In this document: positions 40,960 to 51,577 of the stretch, piece by piece
How positions within the stretch are numbered: the stretch's first letter is position 1
Layout: each line of letters opens with the position of its first letter
DNA from: Chara braunii
Lineage: Eukaryota; Streptophyta; Charophyceae; Charales; Characeae
Length of the DNA stretch: 61,285 nt
Assembly: GCA_003427395.1 (NCBI GenBank)
Contig: BFEA01000408.1
Location: forward strand, 299,033-360,317
Reading direction: 5' to 3'
Position numbers and translations under genes: made by a program
Notes under the pieces: model-generated
Told to the model about the DNA's origin: nothing
The model's database searches: none
Seen by the model: only the letters and a program-made list of their open reading frames with translations

Positions 40960-42715
40960 CTTTCTAAAAAAACGTGGCTTAAGTGCATGAGCTAGACAAG
41001 ATTAATCACAAAAAAAACCTCCTACTAAAACAAAGCTACATACAGAGCGATTCCCTAAGCAAACATGCGCTACCATACCCATGACCATAATGAATGCATC
41101 CCTCTCCAACCCAAATCTACGCTACCCCCCCCCCCTTCTATTTATGAAATACACGATCTACCTTTTGCATGAATGTTGGCTGGCCACCCCGCATCTGCGG
41201 CATCTCCCATATGCATCTTCTTCGCCTGGAACTCGACCTTATATACTACTTGCACTAGCAGCTCTACAAGTGCTTCCTGCTATGCATGTTCATGCTTTAG
41301 GCTGCATTGGTATTCTATGCGCTCACTGAATCCCTGCTCGCATGCTGCAAAGCACGTAATGCTCTCCCATCAGTGTGGTTCTGGCCATTTGTTGTGCCAG
41401 ACGCACTCTTGACTGGACAGTGCAATTGTGGGCTCGTCCTCGGTGCTACGAACAGTGGTACGTGGCAGCTGATCTCTAGAGGACCCGATGGCAACCGTCG
41501 AAGACACGTCGTCCTCCGCACAAGTGCGTCGCACTCAGGTATGGTTCTACATACTCTTACCACCTTGTGTCCGCCTAACGCACAAAAGACCTATTGTCTC
41601 CCTCGCGCCTCGAACCCCTCCACTACTACTAACACTCACATATAACCCCCTAACGAGAGCCAGAGGCTGTCCCTCTGATGAGCTGCTATGGGTGCTAAGC
41701 AGCGAAAAGTGCGCTTCAGGGCGTGCACCCCCCCTATGGTTGGGTCCTCTGACCCTCTCCTAACCCCTGCTAATCGACTAACATTAATCCTAACTGCTCC
41801 TAAAAACCTACCTGTTGTTGCATGAACCCTGTACCGGGCTAATATGATGAGCATACCGGCCATGTCTATTGTCCCGTATTTCGGGATGGCTGTGTTTTAT
41901 ACATACCCCCCCCCCCCCCCCNCACACACATACTAATAGTCATTGCAAAAGACGTACTTAAATTTTTTTTTTTTCATTCCTTAACTTCTTCCTTGTTAGA
42001 CAAAAAAAAAAAAAAAAAAACACAAAAAATCGAAGAAGACAAAGAACTGTCAACCAACCCCCCCCAAAAAAATATATATATATTTGTTTTTTTTATTTCG
42101 TCTCTCCGTGTTTTTTGTTTTTTATTTTTTATAATTCCACAAAATTCATTGTTCCCTTCAAAAAACATATGAGGTTGTAGGGTTTGAAAAACCCTACAAG
42201 CCCCTTTTTGCCTATTATTTTCGACGGGAAAATTCGTAAAAAACATGGCCGCTATGCGGCCGACCCCAGTCGCAGATGCGGCCGCCCTCCAAGCCTGACC
42301 CGGAGGCCGAGGCCTCGGGTGATACATAAGCGTCCGTAATTTCCGGATTTCCTAACTGCCGAACAAAATTCCTAACGCGCTCGCTTAGGCGCACGTAATT
42401 CCTCTGAAAAGACATTGCAAAGAAGTCCAATAGGGACATCGTTTTATAAGTCAGAGGGCTTGGTTGGCCTGCGATTCTGTGCACTGAGGTGGTAGCAAAA
42501 AGAGGGGTACCCCAAAAGCCCAAGAGAGATCTGAAAGAACAAAAACTCAGGGCTTCAGAAGATCGTTCGGGTACGGAAGCTGGTACGTCACAGCCGACAA
42601 CCTCAGGTTCCCTCCCCCTATGAACATCAACAGTTTCTGCTTAATGCCAATTGGAGGGTCAAACACACTACCGCTCTATGGCGGACACCAAGTGTGCTTA
42701 GGAAGATACATGAGG
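40960..42715. other. Unassigned stretch with poly-C and AT-rich tracts
   Basis: No gene recognised. 41080-41870 has overlapping frames on both strands without motifs. 41905-41923 is a C run with an N, next to a short CA repeat. 41960-42160 is A/T homopolymer-rich. 42240-42300 has GCGGCCG-type GC-rich words. Confidence 0.4.
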
Positions 42716-42796
42716 CCTGGGGTTGAGCCCATGACGTCTTGAATGTCACTTGTGTGCCTTACCAACTGAGCTAGGCTTAGGAAACTAGGCCTCCTG
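42715..42796 (-). repeat. tRNA-like SINE remnant
   Basis: The minus strand has CTAGCTCAGTTGGTAAGGCA then GGGCTCAACCCC about 35 bp on. It resembles a tRNA, but the D stem and acceptor stem do not close, so it is called a pseudo-tRNA or SINE head. Confidence 0.5.
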
Positions 42797-42899
42797 CAAA
42801 TCGGATCATGTGTCCCTTTAAACAAACATGACAAGCCAAAATGATAGGAGAAGATACACTACTCTACATTGTACAGTTTTTCGGAGAGTGCGTGTATAG

Positions 42900-44340
42900 T
42901 TGTCAAACCCTCCAAAACATACACTTTCGTTTGTCATGAGCGAGTTGGAAGGGGTTACCGTACCTACTTTGATGTGTAATGCTAAGAACATTTATGAATC
43001 TAATCGGAGCAATCATTCGGCCATGCTGGGAAGAGAGATCTTTGATGCCTTTTCTCAATGGGGTAATTGTAAATGGCAAATTGTTTCTTGTTTTATTACC
43101 ACATTGAATCGTTGTATGCAATCTGGTGCTTCAGTTATTCACGAGTTCTTTGATACGCATGTCATCTTCGAATGCGGATTGAAGTTTGATACTCGGCTCC
43201 ACTGGATCCTAACCCAGGGGACAATCTTGTGATGTGTCCCACATTGTACTGTGATAGTATGATGAGGCATTGATGGCGTTGTTTCTCGAGAATCCGGGAT
43301 ATTCCCCATGTCTAAAGGGCGTTGAGAGCCTTCTGCAGGATATGCATTCACATCTTAAACCGCCAATACACGACCCCAGCCTTGTTGAAAAAGAAACTCG
43401 CCACCTACGAAAATTTGGGAGGTTTGACCTACCAGACCACAATAGCTGGCGACGCCAACCAAAAAAAAAAAAAGTGTCCCACTGGCGATTCGGAAAGTTT
43501 GGCGCGCAGTAAGGCAATTGCAAGTCCTGACGTATTGGTGGTTTAAGGATGACGGTTTGACCGGATTTGCTCAATGTGAAAAGAAAGTAAAGGTCTGGGA
43601 GAGCCTACACTATGCCCAAACACAAGAACTTAGATCGAATTGTGGCCGTTTTGCCCTTCGTTTTCGGAACCCACAGTGCGCACCACCAGAACCGCCGCTC
43701 CTGCTTTGAACCATTTGCTCCATTGCCTTCTCTCAGATTGACATTTTAATTTGAAAGTTGTGTCTTTGTTGACGAGTAAGCTCAGAGTCTTTAACAAGAA
43801 GATGTCGCGGACCCGTCTCCAGAACGCTTGTTCTTGTTCATACGACATCAAGGATATGTTTTCCTTGCAGCCGCACTGGGAGATATGAGACTTTGTTCAC
43901 TAGTTGCTAGATTTTCATGCTGCGAAGGGACGGGATATGATCCGGGTTAATACCAGGGGTCAGGGTGCCTTGTTTGGAAGAAGCACTGGCGAAATCACTG
44001 GAGGGAATCGAAATTTGAGGACATGCGACGTTTTGTGCGCTTTGAGCTCAGTCACACTTACACGTTAGCTTCGTACGACATCAAGGATATGTTTTCCTTT
44101 GTGCTCGGTCGGAATTCACCTTCTTGTAGAGTCGTGGATCAGCTAGGAGAAACGTACCTATTTGGTGTTCGACTTAGTGATGACGTGGGTTTAATTGTTG
44201 CAGGTATTTCGTTAGGAGTAAGTAGTATAAACAAATTTTCAACGCATTTGAATCTTAATATCCTTACAACCTCACTCTGTTGCGCACCGAGGATGCTTCT
44301 GGAATAGGGGATTTCTTAGGCTGCGAAATTTGTGTCATGA
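42900..44340 (+). pseudogene. Decayed coding-like region, family not recognised
   Basis: Three plus-strand frames (42900-43232, 43270-43512, 44023-44307) look like protein in composition. They include a WGNCKWQIVSCFITTLNRCM stretch and SYDIKDMFSFV. A 20-25 bp piece around GACATCAAGGATATGTTTTC occurs twice (about 43845 and 44075), so part is duplicated. The YDIKDMF pattern is faintly like an RT motif of Penelope-type or other non-LTR elements, but no catalytic box follows and I do not assign it. Confidence 0.35.
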
Positions 44341-44439
44341 CTTCCTACCCTTTTCTCAAGTTTGTGCATCTGTCAAAAAACGAGTCCACCATCCGGTTGT
44401 CAAAGCATACTCACATGGGGGCGTTTTTACTTACTTTTG

Positions 44440-44500
44440 GATGTAATTGCGGTCAGATTCATTCAGGTATGGCCATAAAAGTGGTCAGATGCATTACAGG
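44440..44500. repeat. Short dispersed motif: GTAATTGCGGTCAGATTCAT
   Basis: Related words occur at 58340-58390 (two direct copies, opposite orientation) and 60450-60480. Probably remnants of one small element. Confidence 0.45.
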
Positions 44501-44598
44501 TAGTGCTAGTATGAGTATGCCCTCAAAGAGGTTGGCTATTCAAAATGGGCAATCGTATGGCTCAAGGGGTGGTAAGAGCCGAAAGAGTGTTGTTGTGG

Positions 44599-44709
44599 CT
44601 ACCTTCTTCCCCCGAATACAATGTACGGTCATGGGAGCTATATTTAGACTAGAAGATACTCCAAACACAGTTGCAATGACCGTACGTTGTATTCGAGGTA
44701 AGAAGGTAG
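44599..44709. mobile_element. Palindromic MITE family M2, copy 1, 111 bp
   Basis: The left arm CTACCTTCTTCCCCCGAATA and onward CAATGTACGGTCAT pairs with the right arm ATGACCGTACGTTGTATTCG then AGGTAAGAAGGTAG. Other copies are at 56750-56874, 57035-57150, 58765-59107 and 59188-59298. No clear target duplication. Confidence 0.8.
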
Positions 44710-44759
44710 TTATCTTCATAGAATCGATCGCAATACGTCGGATGGGTCCGCGATCCCTC

Positions 44760-45271
44760 CAAGACTGATCACTGTGAAGCGTGAATTGAGGATCAAAGGA
44801 TTTCGCGAGTGATGGTTTTTCCTGTGTGTTTCAGGAGATTTGCTCACATACACAAGGAGCCTTGGGACTGGCTCCTGTCCTTTTTTACCCAAAGAACATA
44901 ATGATTCATTGAACAGGGTTGTTTGCTCCAATAATATTAGGTTTTTCAAGGCTATCGGCAGACTTTTTTTATGATCGCTCATTAGACAAGGTTGCTTGTT
45001 TGTCCTGGTAGTACTAGGTTTTCGTTCTAGTAGTACTAAGCTTAAACCAGTAGTACCTTTGCCTTTTGTTATGGTAGTACTAAGCATAAACCATAGTACC
45101 TTTGTTGTTTTTTTGTTCCGGTAGTACTAAGCTTAAGCCAGTAGTACCTTTGCCGCTTCAGAAATGAGGGAAAGCGCCAGTTCCCGAAGAATTATGAGAA
45201 CAAGCTCGATAACAATTGGTAATCTTAACGCTTCGGTCTCTTGAAAGGTCGAAGGCTCGCTATTTTTCGAA

Positions 45272-45315
<44 letters not shown>

Positions 45316-45500
45316 ATTGGCAAACTGAAAATCCCACTGGAGTCTATTTTGTGGATTCTGATCCGATGTCTCATTGTCAGCACAATAAACACAGTGATTT
45401 AGTTGTAGACGATTTTTCTTGTTTTTCAGGGTCTGTCGGACCGATTTGACATGTACTTTGGGCTTAGGCCTATTCCGTCAGTCGATGGGACCCCGTGACT
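44760..45500. repeat. GTAGTACTA tandem and poly-A; otherwise unassigned
   Basis: GGTAGTACTAAG(C)TTAAAC then CAGTAGTACCTTTG recurs at about 45029, 45070 and 45119 with variable linkers. A poly-A run fills 45271-45313. The rest holds nothing recognisable. Confidence 0.6.
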
Positions 45501-46600
45501 GTTTGGTTGTGTTTGCTTGACCTTGTTCTGTCAGACACACTGTTGTGATACGAACAGAGGTTAACAGAATTAAATGAGTATTTGATCCTATTGCAAAAAC
45601 ACCTCTCGGAGCAGCAAAAGGAAACTCTAAAGATGCCTTCATCCAAGGAAGAGGTGTGGTCAGCACTCATGCAAATGAAAGAGGAAAATACCCCCGAAAT
45701 AAATGGGTTCCCTAAGGAATTATGAGAGACCACGTAGAGTATTTTAGCATAGGACCTGATGGAGTACTATCACATAGTATGGATAATGGGTCAAATGGGG
45801 GAATTAGTGGGACAAGGTGTATTGACCCTGCTGTATAAGAAAGGGGATCAAATGAACATAAGAAACTATCGGTCGATCACCCTCTTAACTTTGGTGTAGA
45901 AATTAGTGGCAAAGACACTGGCAAACCGTGTGGGGGACTTGATGGGGGTCATTATCCACCTAACGCAGACAAGCTTCATTAGAGGGTGGAGAATCCAGGA
46001 CAATATTCTATTGGTTAATGAGGTCATCAAATTATCAAGGCAATCTAAACACAACTCTGCCATCATCTTTGTAGATTCTAAAAAGACATATAATCATGTT
46101 GACTGGACTTTTATGGACAAATGCCTCAAGAGGATGAATTTTGGCCCAACCTTTAGAAGGTGGGTCGAAATCTTGCATCAAAACGACACAACGATTGTCC
46201 AAATAAGTGGTAGACTGACCCCTGCTATACACCTAAAATGGTCGGTGAGGCAAGGATACTCTATCACCCCTTTTCTCTTCGTCAATACGAACCTTCAAAA
46301 GCTAGCAACAAACTTAAGGGTCCACACGAACCTTCAAAAGATAAGGCTCTCCTCTATCCCAGAGGACGTCATCCCGACTTGCTCTCTTTTTGCAAATGAT
46401 CTTACCATAATAATAGATGTGTCCCATGGCAACATGCTGGAAATCCAAAAGTTGATGGACATTTTTCGTTCTCTCTCGGATATGACAGTTAACTTGGGCA
46501 ACAAGATACAAGGGTGGTGGATACACTACCAAGGAGGGAGACCACCAGACACCCCAAATATTAAATGGATGCCCACAGAAGCCCCGATTAGAATTTTGGG
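45500..46600 (+). pseudogene. LINE copy 3: reverse transcriptase with damaged active site
   Basis: A pre-RT block (SSKEEVWSALMQMKEE, about 45635) is followed by LLYKKGDQMNIRNYRSITLL, a stop, then a 246-codon frame with LANRVGDLMGV, SFIRGWRIQDNILLVNEV, FVDSKKTYNHVDW and SVRQGYSITPF. The catalytic block is FANDLTII (46389-46400), with Asn replacing the first Asp of the FADD box, so this copy could not polymerise. It is cut at RILG by the insertion starting at 46601. Confidence 0.8.
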
Positions 46601-46917
46601 CTATGTGTCCGAACAACGGGCAACGAGGGCCGTTAAATTCCATTGAACCTCGTTGAATCGGACCCCATTGAATCCCGTTTAACGAAAAAATGGAGGTCTC
46701 TCATTGAATCAGAAAAAACGGGACGGGCGCGTTGGGCCTTAGACACGTGACCCTACGCGCCCAAACACTAAAAACAGGAAAAAAAAAAAGAAAAAACAAC
46801 CCCGATTAAAAGGGTGGGGTAACCAATCATGCCCCTCCCTCCCGAAAGTCAAACTGCAAGAGGGAAAAGGTTGGGGTCACCCCATACCCCAACACTGTGA
46901 GCACACGTATGTGCATG

Positions 46918-46953
<36 letters not shown>

Positions 46954-47122
46954 GCTTCAATCTATTTNTTCACTCTCATTTCCGAAGGGCCCCTACGGAT
47001 TAGCAAGTACCCCTCGTGGAGCAAAGATAGACATTAGACTTGTAGACTACCTGTGTGGGCCGAGAATATATAGTCTGGATTCAAATTCAGGTTTGTGGCA
47101 CTCTGTGGATCACAGTTATGGG

Positions 47123-47160
47123 CTGTCTCTTATACACATCTAGATGTGTATAAGAGACAG
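47123..47160. other. Nextera junction adapter (artefact)
   Basis: CTGTCTCTTATACACATCT directly followed by its reverse complement, the duplicated Tn5 mosaic end used in mate-pair circularisation. It is not genomic, so the flanks may not be adjacent in the genome. Confidence 0.95.
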
Positions 47161-47258
47161 GGGTGTGTGTGTGTGTGTGTGCATGTCCTTTTTTTTTTTT
47201 TACCAAATGCTCCAATCTATTCGTCCAGTCTCATTTCCGAAAGAACCCTGCATATTAG

Positions 47259-47296
47259 CTGTCTCTTATACACATCTAGATGTGTATAAGAGACAG
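47259..47296. other. Nextera junction adapter (artefact)
   Basis: Second complete back-to-back mosaic-end pair. The sequences beside the two adapters (GTGCATGTCC, poly-T, AATGC(T/C)(T/C)CAATCTATT, CTCATTTCCGAA) repeat each other, so 46900-47300 may be a false duplication. Confidence 0.95.
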
Positions 47297-47539
47297 GCCC
47301 GGTAAACCGTAGGCAGAGAGGGAGAAGAGGATAACAAACAAGGGGCTGTGACAAACTGTTTCGTCGGAGTTTCACCGATATATATCGTCACAAACAAAAT
47401 TGCCCGGTAAATCGTAGGCAGAGAGAGAGAAGAGGACAACAAACGAGGGGTTGTGGCAAACTGTTTTGTATATATATATATATATATATTCAGCCTCCTA
47501 CTGGTAGCAGCAGGCAATGGTTGTCCTGGCAGGACAGGC

Positions 47540-47770
47540 CACCTACCCCACCTATCCCCACATTAATACTCCCATCGCACCCCTGTCTCTACTATCCCAC
47601 CTCAGTGTAACCAGCACTGAAGACCATCACCCTACCAGTATTGAGGGCAGTGACGAGCACCAGGGTTGGGCCAACCTCCCAGCCCTAATGGAAGCGGAAG
47701 CGGACGAACATTGTCGTTCAGAAACTTCGGATTTCGGGCTCATGCAATGTTCTACAAGCCCAATTTAGAG
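47540..47770. repeat. Dispersed repeat family A, copy 4
   Basis: ACTATCCCACCTCAGTGTAA, CCAGCACTGAAGACCATCAC, GAGCACCAGGGTTGG, CCCAGCCCTAATGGAAGC, GGGCTCATGCAATG. Orientation as at 1-240. Confidence 0.6.
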
Positions 47771-48052
47771 AGTCTACCCAGCAGGATTACCTAAGCAAGG
47801 TAGGCTAACGCCTACGGACACATCCTACCGTCCTTCCCCTAGCTTACCCAAGGCTAGGCGGAACTCAGACTAGGGGGAGCGACTTATATCCCTACCCTAC
47901 CCTAGAGCTAAGCCATGCATGCGTAGACCCCGTCATGCACATTTGGTGAGTATTGCAGCCAAACCCTGAAAAATTTGCCCCCATATCCCCCAACTCCCAC
48001 CCCCCAAAATCTGCCCCCACATCCCCCATCCCCCAACCCCAACGCCCCCACT

Positions 48053-48185
48053 TGTGTGTGTTTTTGTGTGTTTGTGTGTGTTGTGTTTGTGTGTGTGTGT
48101 GTCTATTTGTATTTGTGTGTGTTGTGTGTCTGTGTATGTGTGTTTATGTGTTTGTGTGTGTTGTGTGTCTGTGTGTGCGTGTCCT
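48053..48185. repeat. GT-rich microsatellite
   Basis: Imperfect TGTGTGTTTGTG tract. Cys/Val-rich frames across it are artefacts. Confidence 0.85.
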
Positions 48186-48428
48186 TTTTGTTATTATTTT
48201 TTTGGTTTTGATTTTTTCTTAAATATACGAAGTCCAACAAAAAACAAAAAAAAATATGTTGTTGTACATCTTTGAAAGATCTACAACCCTATATTTTTTA
48301 TTTCTTTTTATTTTTTTGTCTTAGCCCTTAAAAAATATTTGTGAAACCCAAAACAAAAACACTCATTTCATTTTTTATTTTTGTTTCTTTTCATTGTGTT
48401 TATGTTTTTGATTTTTTTTTTAAATATA

Positions 48429-48725
48429 CTCAAACACTAGGCTATCAGCCGGGCCGCCCGGGTCCCGGGTGACCAGCCCGTGCGAGGACAAGGGAGGGTC
48501 CCAGCGAAAAAAAAAAAAAAAAAAATCCAAAAAATCAAAAAAAAAACTCTGTTATGCAGAAAAATAAACTGAACAACGTTTGCCTCAGGGTCACATCAAA
48601 ATTCTTTACCAAATTGAAAATATAAAAAAAAATTATAAAATATTTTTTATTTTTTTTTAATTTTCAATCTTTTTGGCCCGGCCGGGCAAGTGACCCCGCG
48701 CCACTCTGGTAGCCTAGCTCAAACA
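48429..48725. mobile_element. hAT-like MITE family H2, copy 2, perfect 8-bp duplication
   Basis: The element is 48437-48717, with ends CTAGGCTATCAG and CTGGTAGCCTAG, flanked by CTCAAACA at 48429-48436 and 48718-48725. It is in the opposite orientation to 27243-27540 and shares GGGCCGCCCGGGTC, ACATCAAAATTCTTTACCAA and GGCCGGGCAAGTG. It is nested inside the 2.35-kb insertion. Confidence 0.85.
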
Positions 48726-48947
48726 TCAAAAAATAGAAATAAAAGTATAGGGTTGTAGTCCTAGAAAGACCTACAACCCCATTTGTTTTTTGTTTTGTTT
48801 TTTATGTTTAGCCCATGAAAAAAATCATTGCGGATCCCGTTTTTACCCGTCCAACGGGCGTTTCAACGGGGACTCATCGCAGATTCAACGCGCGTTGAAT
48901 AATTATTCAACGCGAAACCTGCGTTGAATCCAAAATCGGACACACAG

Positions 48948-51180
48948 ATCTTGGGCGTTCAGATGACAGCAGAGGGAAAACCACCCTTGAATGATGAATG
49001 GCTTACGCAACCATTCCTAGGAAAACTGACCCACTGGAAAGACCGATAGACTTCCTTAATGGGTCGGTCCCTAGTAATCAACAATGTAATTTTGGCGGCC
49101 CTTTGGTATAAAATAACAATCTGGGCTCTCAGTAAACCTGTGACAACTTCCCTCCAAAGACAAGTGGCAGCTTTCTTATGGAGAGGGAATCACGCGTGTA
49201 CAAGGGTCATCAGTAGAGTGGCCTGGCAGTCGGTTGTATAACCAAAAGCTAGAGGGGGGCTAGGGATAATTGACCCAATCACTCAAATGATGACCCTAGC
49301 CCTTCAATGGGTAGAAGGTCTTTTTATTTCCACACAAGTGTCATGGCAACCTTTGGCCTTGCAGCAGATTGCTAGGCTAGCGCCACCTGCGCCCCCGAGG
49401 TAGAACCGGAGACGTGGCTTGAGGACAGATATTGGACCATACCACAAAAATCAATCCGGGCCAATGTGGAGGGAGGCTTAAGCAGACAGGCGGTCAGGCA
49501 AGACTTAAAAAAAGACCCTCTTTGGCCCACGATACTAAAGACAGGGCGCAAGCTGCCCCTACCCGACACAGTCCCACCAATGCGATGGGAAGAAATGGCC
49601 CTACAACCACTGTTCGGAAATAGATGGGTAACAGGCCCCCAAAGTAGGGCCTTCCATAGCAGTGAAAAACCTTGAAGGTTGGGTCAAAAATATGGTGTCC
49701 TTCGAGTCAAGGATATCTGGGACCAGGAAACCAAAGATTGGCTGTCAGAGACCAAACTAAGGAAGAAACTGAAATACTGCTGTAAAGTGGGAATAGCGTT
49801 GGTGACCATTATTTTTGCTATTCCCCTCGATTGGATCCGAATTTTAAAGAACGGGCCGGTGGTGATAGAGGGAGATTGGGTGGGTTTCTGGGGTACCGCG
49901 GGGCTGGTTGGAAGTGTGGTATACACCCGCCAGGCTGGCAAGGGGAAGGAGCAGAAAGTGATTGCCAACCATTTCATAATAAAAACTGACAATACTCTAG
50001 AAAAGGTACAGCCAGAAGAGACAGCATGCTACCCAAGGTCAGGGATATGCTGTATTCGTATCCTCAATGAAAAGGACCAATGGCGAGCATACAAGCCGAA
50101 CAAACGAATTCAAGAGCTCCCGCTAGACCCCAATGAGTGGATATGGACTCAGCAATATGGGAGGGGGAGGTCCGGGGTGAGGCAGCTACAGTCTCTCTCA
50201 ATCAAGGCAATCTACCGAACGCTGCATCCAAGAGTAAATCTGAAAGACGTGGTGGAGACACCGTGGATGAAACATCACAGCTGCGTCCAAGAGCAAATAT
50301 GAAAGACGTGGTGTTGACACCGTGGATGAAACATCACAGCTGCGTCCAAGAGTAAATCTGAAAGACGTGGTGGAGACACCGTGGATGAAACATCTAAACG
50401 TGGGGAGAGACACACTGTGACCAGTTAGATGGTTTAAGGCGAGTAGGGTTATGGCGGCGAAACTAGCTTCACTCCAATGGAAGGTGGAACATAGGTCCTT
50501 GCCGACCAACGACTGGCTGATAGACAGAACGAGGCAAGAACAAAAGGGATTGGCACTCCCATGGTGCAAGATATGCACAACATCCTTCCCGGCTCGAAAA
50601 TGGCCTGAGACCATAGAGCACATGTTTTTGCAGTGCCCGGCAGCAATATGGCTATGGAGGTGGTGGGACCGCATACGGAGACAATCGGGCACCTCACAAC
50701 CGTGGCCATGGGACTGGAGAGCACTCCTCTGTGAAGCATTGACTCCAGAACAAGCTACCCCCTTTGAAGAGAACATGTTAAAAATAGGGCGCCAGGCGAT
50801 TATTTGGGCCATCTCGTGGAGACTATACACACTCGAAATGGAAGGAGTACGCCGGGATGGAACAGAGTTCATCAATTTAATTAAAGAACAAATAAAAAAT
50901 GCCATTTCCATTCAATAGGAAAGATTCAAAGAAAAGATCACATATCTACATTCTATACAGGAACTTAGACAACAGATAGAGAGGTTCGGCACAGATTGGC
51001 TGGGTGGGGGCCAAGGCGGGGTTGGATCGCCAAGGTAACATGGAAGGGAGGGGAGAAAGGAGGGAGAAGATGTAGAGGAAAGGGAAAGGGACTACCACCT
51101 ATGCGTCTAGGACTGGACAAACATCGACCCCTCCATCCTGCTTCGGCCCCTCTCAGACTTTGCTGAATTTTTCCCACCCC
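48948..51180 (+). pseudogene. LINE copy 3: C-terminal part of ORF2
   Basis: It continues the RT of 45500-46600 after the insertion: VQMTAEGKPPL, GRSLVINNVILAALWYK, a KKDPLWP..PPMRWEE block (about 49500-49600), AIPLDWIRILKNGP..GDWVG (about 49815-49890), LPLDPNEWIW (about 50125), and a zinc-binding motif with Cys 50565, Cys 50574, His 50619, Cys 50634 followed by LWRWWDRIRR, then a WTNIDPS tail near 51110. A 59-bp triplication at 50232-50400 breaks the frame. Of the LINE fragments it keeps the longest open frames. Confidence 0.8.
50232..50400. repeat. Tandem 59-bp repeat, about three units, in LINE
   Basis: TGAAAGACGTGGTG recurs at 50241, 50300 and 50359, each followed by ACACCGTGGATGAAACATC. 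59 is not a multiple of three, so the expansion shifts the frame. Confidence 0.9.
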
Positions 51181-51365
51181 CTGCCTTAGCTTTGGTTGAG
51201 ATGGAATGGTACGGGGGGTGAGTGGCTAAAGATTTGAAAGCAGAGTGAGTGAGGAGTAGACTACTCCACCAGACACTATATAGGCCTGCTCAGTCAATCC
51301 CCTGGGTCGCAGGGCAATCAATGCTGGCCAGCCCCATGGACACTGTTCTCACCGTTCTCAGACAT

Positions 51366-51480
51366 TCTCATTTTCCGCTGGACCCGTTTTCCAGCAGGTG
51401 ATGCTCCCCACCAATAGACGGAGCCTCTCCCCAGGTGCTAGTGGTGTCTGCTCTTATCAGCACCACTAACACAGCAGTGG
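51366..51480 (+). repeat. A-tailed SINE-like family S, plus copy
   Basis: CGCTGGACCCGTTTTCCAGC, GCTCCCCACCAATAGACGGA, GGTGCTAGTGGTGTCTGCTC, TTATCAGCACCAC. The A tail is not kept. Confidence 0.7.
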
Positions 51481-51499
51481 TGGGGGCACGTTAATACTG

Positions 51500-51577
51500 A
51501 CTCGAGTTAATAATCCTCTTGGACTGTTTTTAGCATCAGAGAAAGCAAGACTGAGTCGAGTTAATAATCCTCTTCGA
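51500..51577. repeat. About 50-bp tandem repeat, partial array
   Basis: GAGTCGAGTTAAT(AAT)CCTCTT(C/G)GACTG and TTTTAGCAT.AGAGAAAGCAAGA. The same unit forms two copies at 52208-52312, on the far side of the SINE and hairpin. Confidence 0.7.

Larger units (their letters stand above)
46593..48955. mobile_element. 2.35-kb insertion with short inverted ends inside LINE copy 3
   Basis: The element is 46601-48947. The ends CTATGTGTCCGA and TCGGACACACAG are inverted repeats (11 of 12), flanked by ATTTTGGG and ATCTTGGG (7 of 8). The LINE reading RILG before it continues with VQM after 48956. CGTTGAATC / GATTCAACG motifs cluster just inside both ends, like transposase-binding repeats. No transposase is found inside. 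It holds adapter junctions, a family A repeat, a GT tract and a nested H2 MITE. Confidence 0.7.

Noticed and set aside
44067-44110. Penelope-like reverse transcriptase
   Set aside because: Only a single faint motif (YDIKDMF). No catalytic box or GIY-YIG nuclease is seen nearby.
47123-47296. Genuine Tn5 mosaic ends from an integrated bacterial transposon
   Set aside because: Two 19-bp ends back to back with no transposon body is the structure of a mate-pair junction adapter.
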